Assembly (NCBI GenBank): GCA_905234355.1
Contig: CAJOHP010000070.1
Span: forward strand, 1 to 32,604
Source: an uncultured Prevotella sp.
GTDB lineage: Bacteria; Bacteroidota; Bacteroidia; Bacteroidales; Bacteroidaceae
Direction of reading: 5' to 3'
DNA: 32,604 nucleotides
Shown here piece after piece: positions 32,431 through 32,604 of the stretch. Every line of letters starts with the position of its first letter. The first letter of the stretch is position 1. The notes beneath the pieces were generated by a model that worked only from the letters and a program-made list of their open reading frames with translations, made no database searches and was not told where the DNA came from. A program made the translations under genes and the position numbers.

Positions 32431-32604
32431 ATGAAACGACTGATTATCACAGCTGTCCTGGCAGCCGGCACGCTGGCAGCCGGCGCCCAGAACCTGCAGA
32501 AGGGCGACTACGGCTACCTCTACTGCCACATGAGCGACCGTGGCGAATATACGGCATACGCCGTGAGCCGCGACGGCTACAACTATGAAGACATCATCGG
32601 CGGG
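32431..32604 (+). CDS. Secreted protein cut by the window edge, probably GH43-like
   Basis: The first 58 codons encode a signal peptide (MKRLIITAVLAAGTLAAGAQ) and then KGDYGYLYCHMSDRGEYTAYAVSRDGYNYEDIIGG. The YGYLYCHMSDR ... YAVSRDGYNYEDI pattern is how many Bacteroidales family 43-like glycoside hydrolases (arabinofuranosidase or xylosidase type) begin. The frame is still open at the window end, so only the start can be described. Confidence 0.55.
   Translation, partial: MKRLIITAVLAAGTLAAGAQNLQKGDYGYLYCHMSDRGEYTAYAVSRDGYNYEDIIGG

Overview
The window looks like chromosomal DNA of a gut or rumen Bacteroidales bacterium, most likely Prevotella or a relative. The evidence is: Bacteroidetes-type promoters (TTTG, 19-20 bp, TAnnTTTG) before many genes; a PorW/SprE-like component of the type IX secretion system (T9SS) plus two predicted cargo proteins with C-terminal sorting domains; an ECF sigma / anti-sigma / DUF4252 cassette; a CBM20-type MalQ; and remnants of fimbrillin-like, IS66 and Rpn-nuclease genes. 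Most of it is GC-rich housekeeping DNA. The first 5 kb and the stretch 25.5-25.8 kb look clearly more AT-rich by eye; I did not compute composition.

Layout. 1-5 kb (+): a two-gene unit of an NRPS-like adenylation/carrier/condensation-type protein and a MATE exporter fused to an RsbW-type ATPase domain, followed by decayed fimbrillin-like and IS66 fragments and a tRNA-Met. 5.7-7.5 kb (+): ribF and a CPBP membrane protease, overlapping by 4 nt. 7.6-9.2 kb (-): ECF sigma factor, putative anti-sigma factor and secreted DUF4252 protein, with a candidate autoregulated ECF promoter. 9.2-9.65 kb: a gene-free inverted repeat. 9.66-14.1 kb (-): aroA, a 65-residue Cys-containing membrane protein and the PorW/SprE-like lipoprotein. 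14.2-15.0 kb (-): a small predicted T9SS cargo protein. 15.1-15.45 kb: a repeat cluster and the malQ terminator. 15.5-19.05 kb (-): a LacI-type regulator and malQ, with LacI-type palindromes upstream of both; malQ has a 3' frameshift. 19.1-20.6 kb (+): a CPA2 antiporter. 20.8-21.05 kb: a 22-bp repeat array and an alternating purine-pyrimidine tract. 21.1-25.4 kb (-): an M6-family metalloprotease (T9SS cargo) and two glycosyltransferases. 25.5-25.85 kb (+): a promoter- and terminator-bounded, ATG-free, highly foldable transcript, probably a structured ncRNA and possibly the 6S RNA. 26.0-31.0 kb (-): purL followed by a two-gene chromate transporter. 31.3-32.6 kb (+): an OmpA-like lipoprotein and the start of a secreted protein cut by the window edge.

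The strongest candidates for something little described are the NRPS-like/MATE-ATPase pair, which may make and export (or sense) a small acyl or aryl product, and the structured RNA near 25.6 kb. The 22-bp array whose core flips orientation and the LacI-type operators next to a broken malQ come next.
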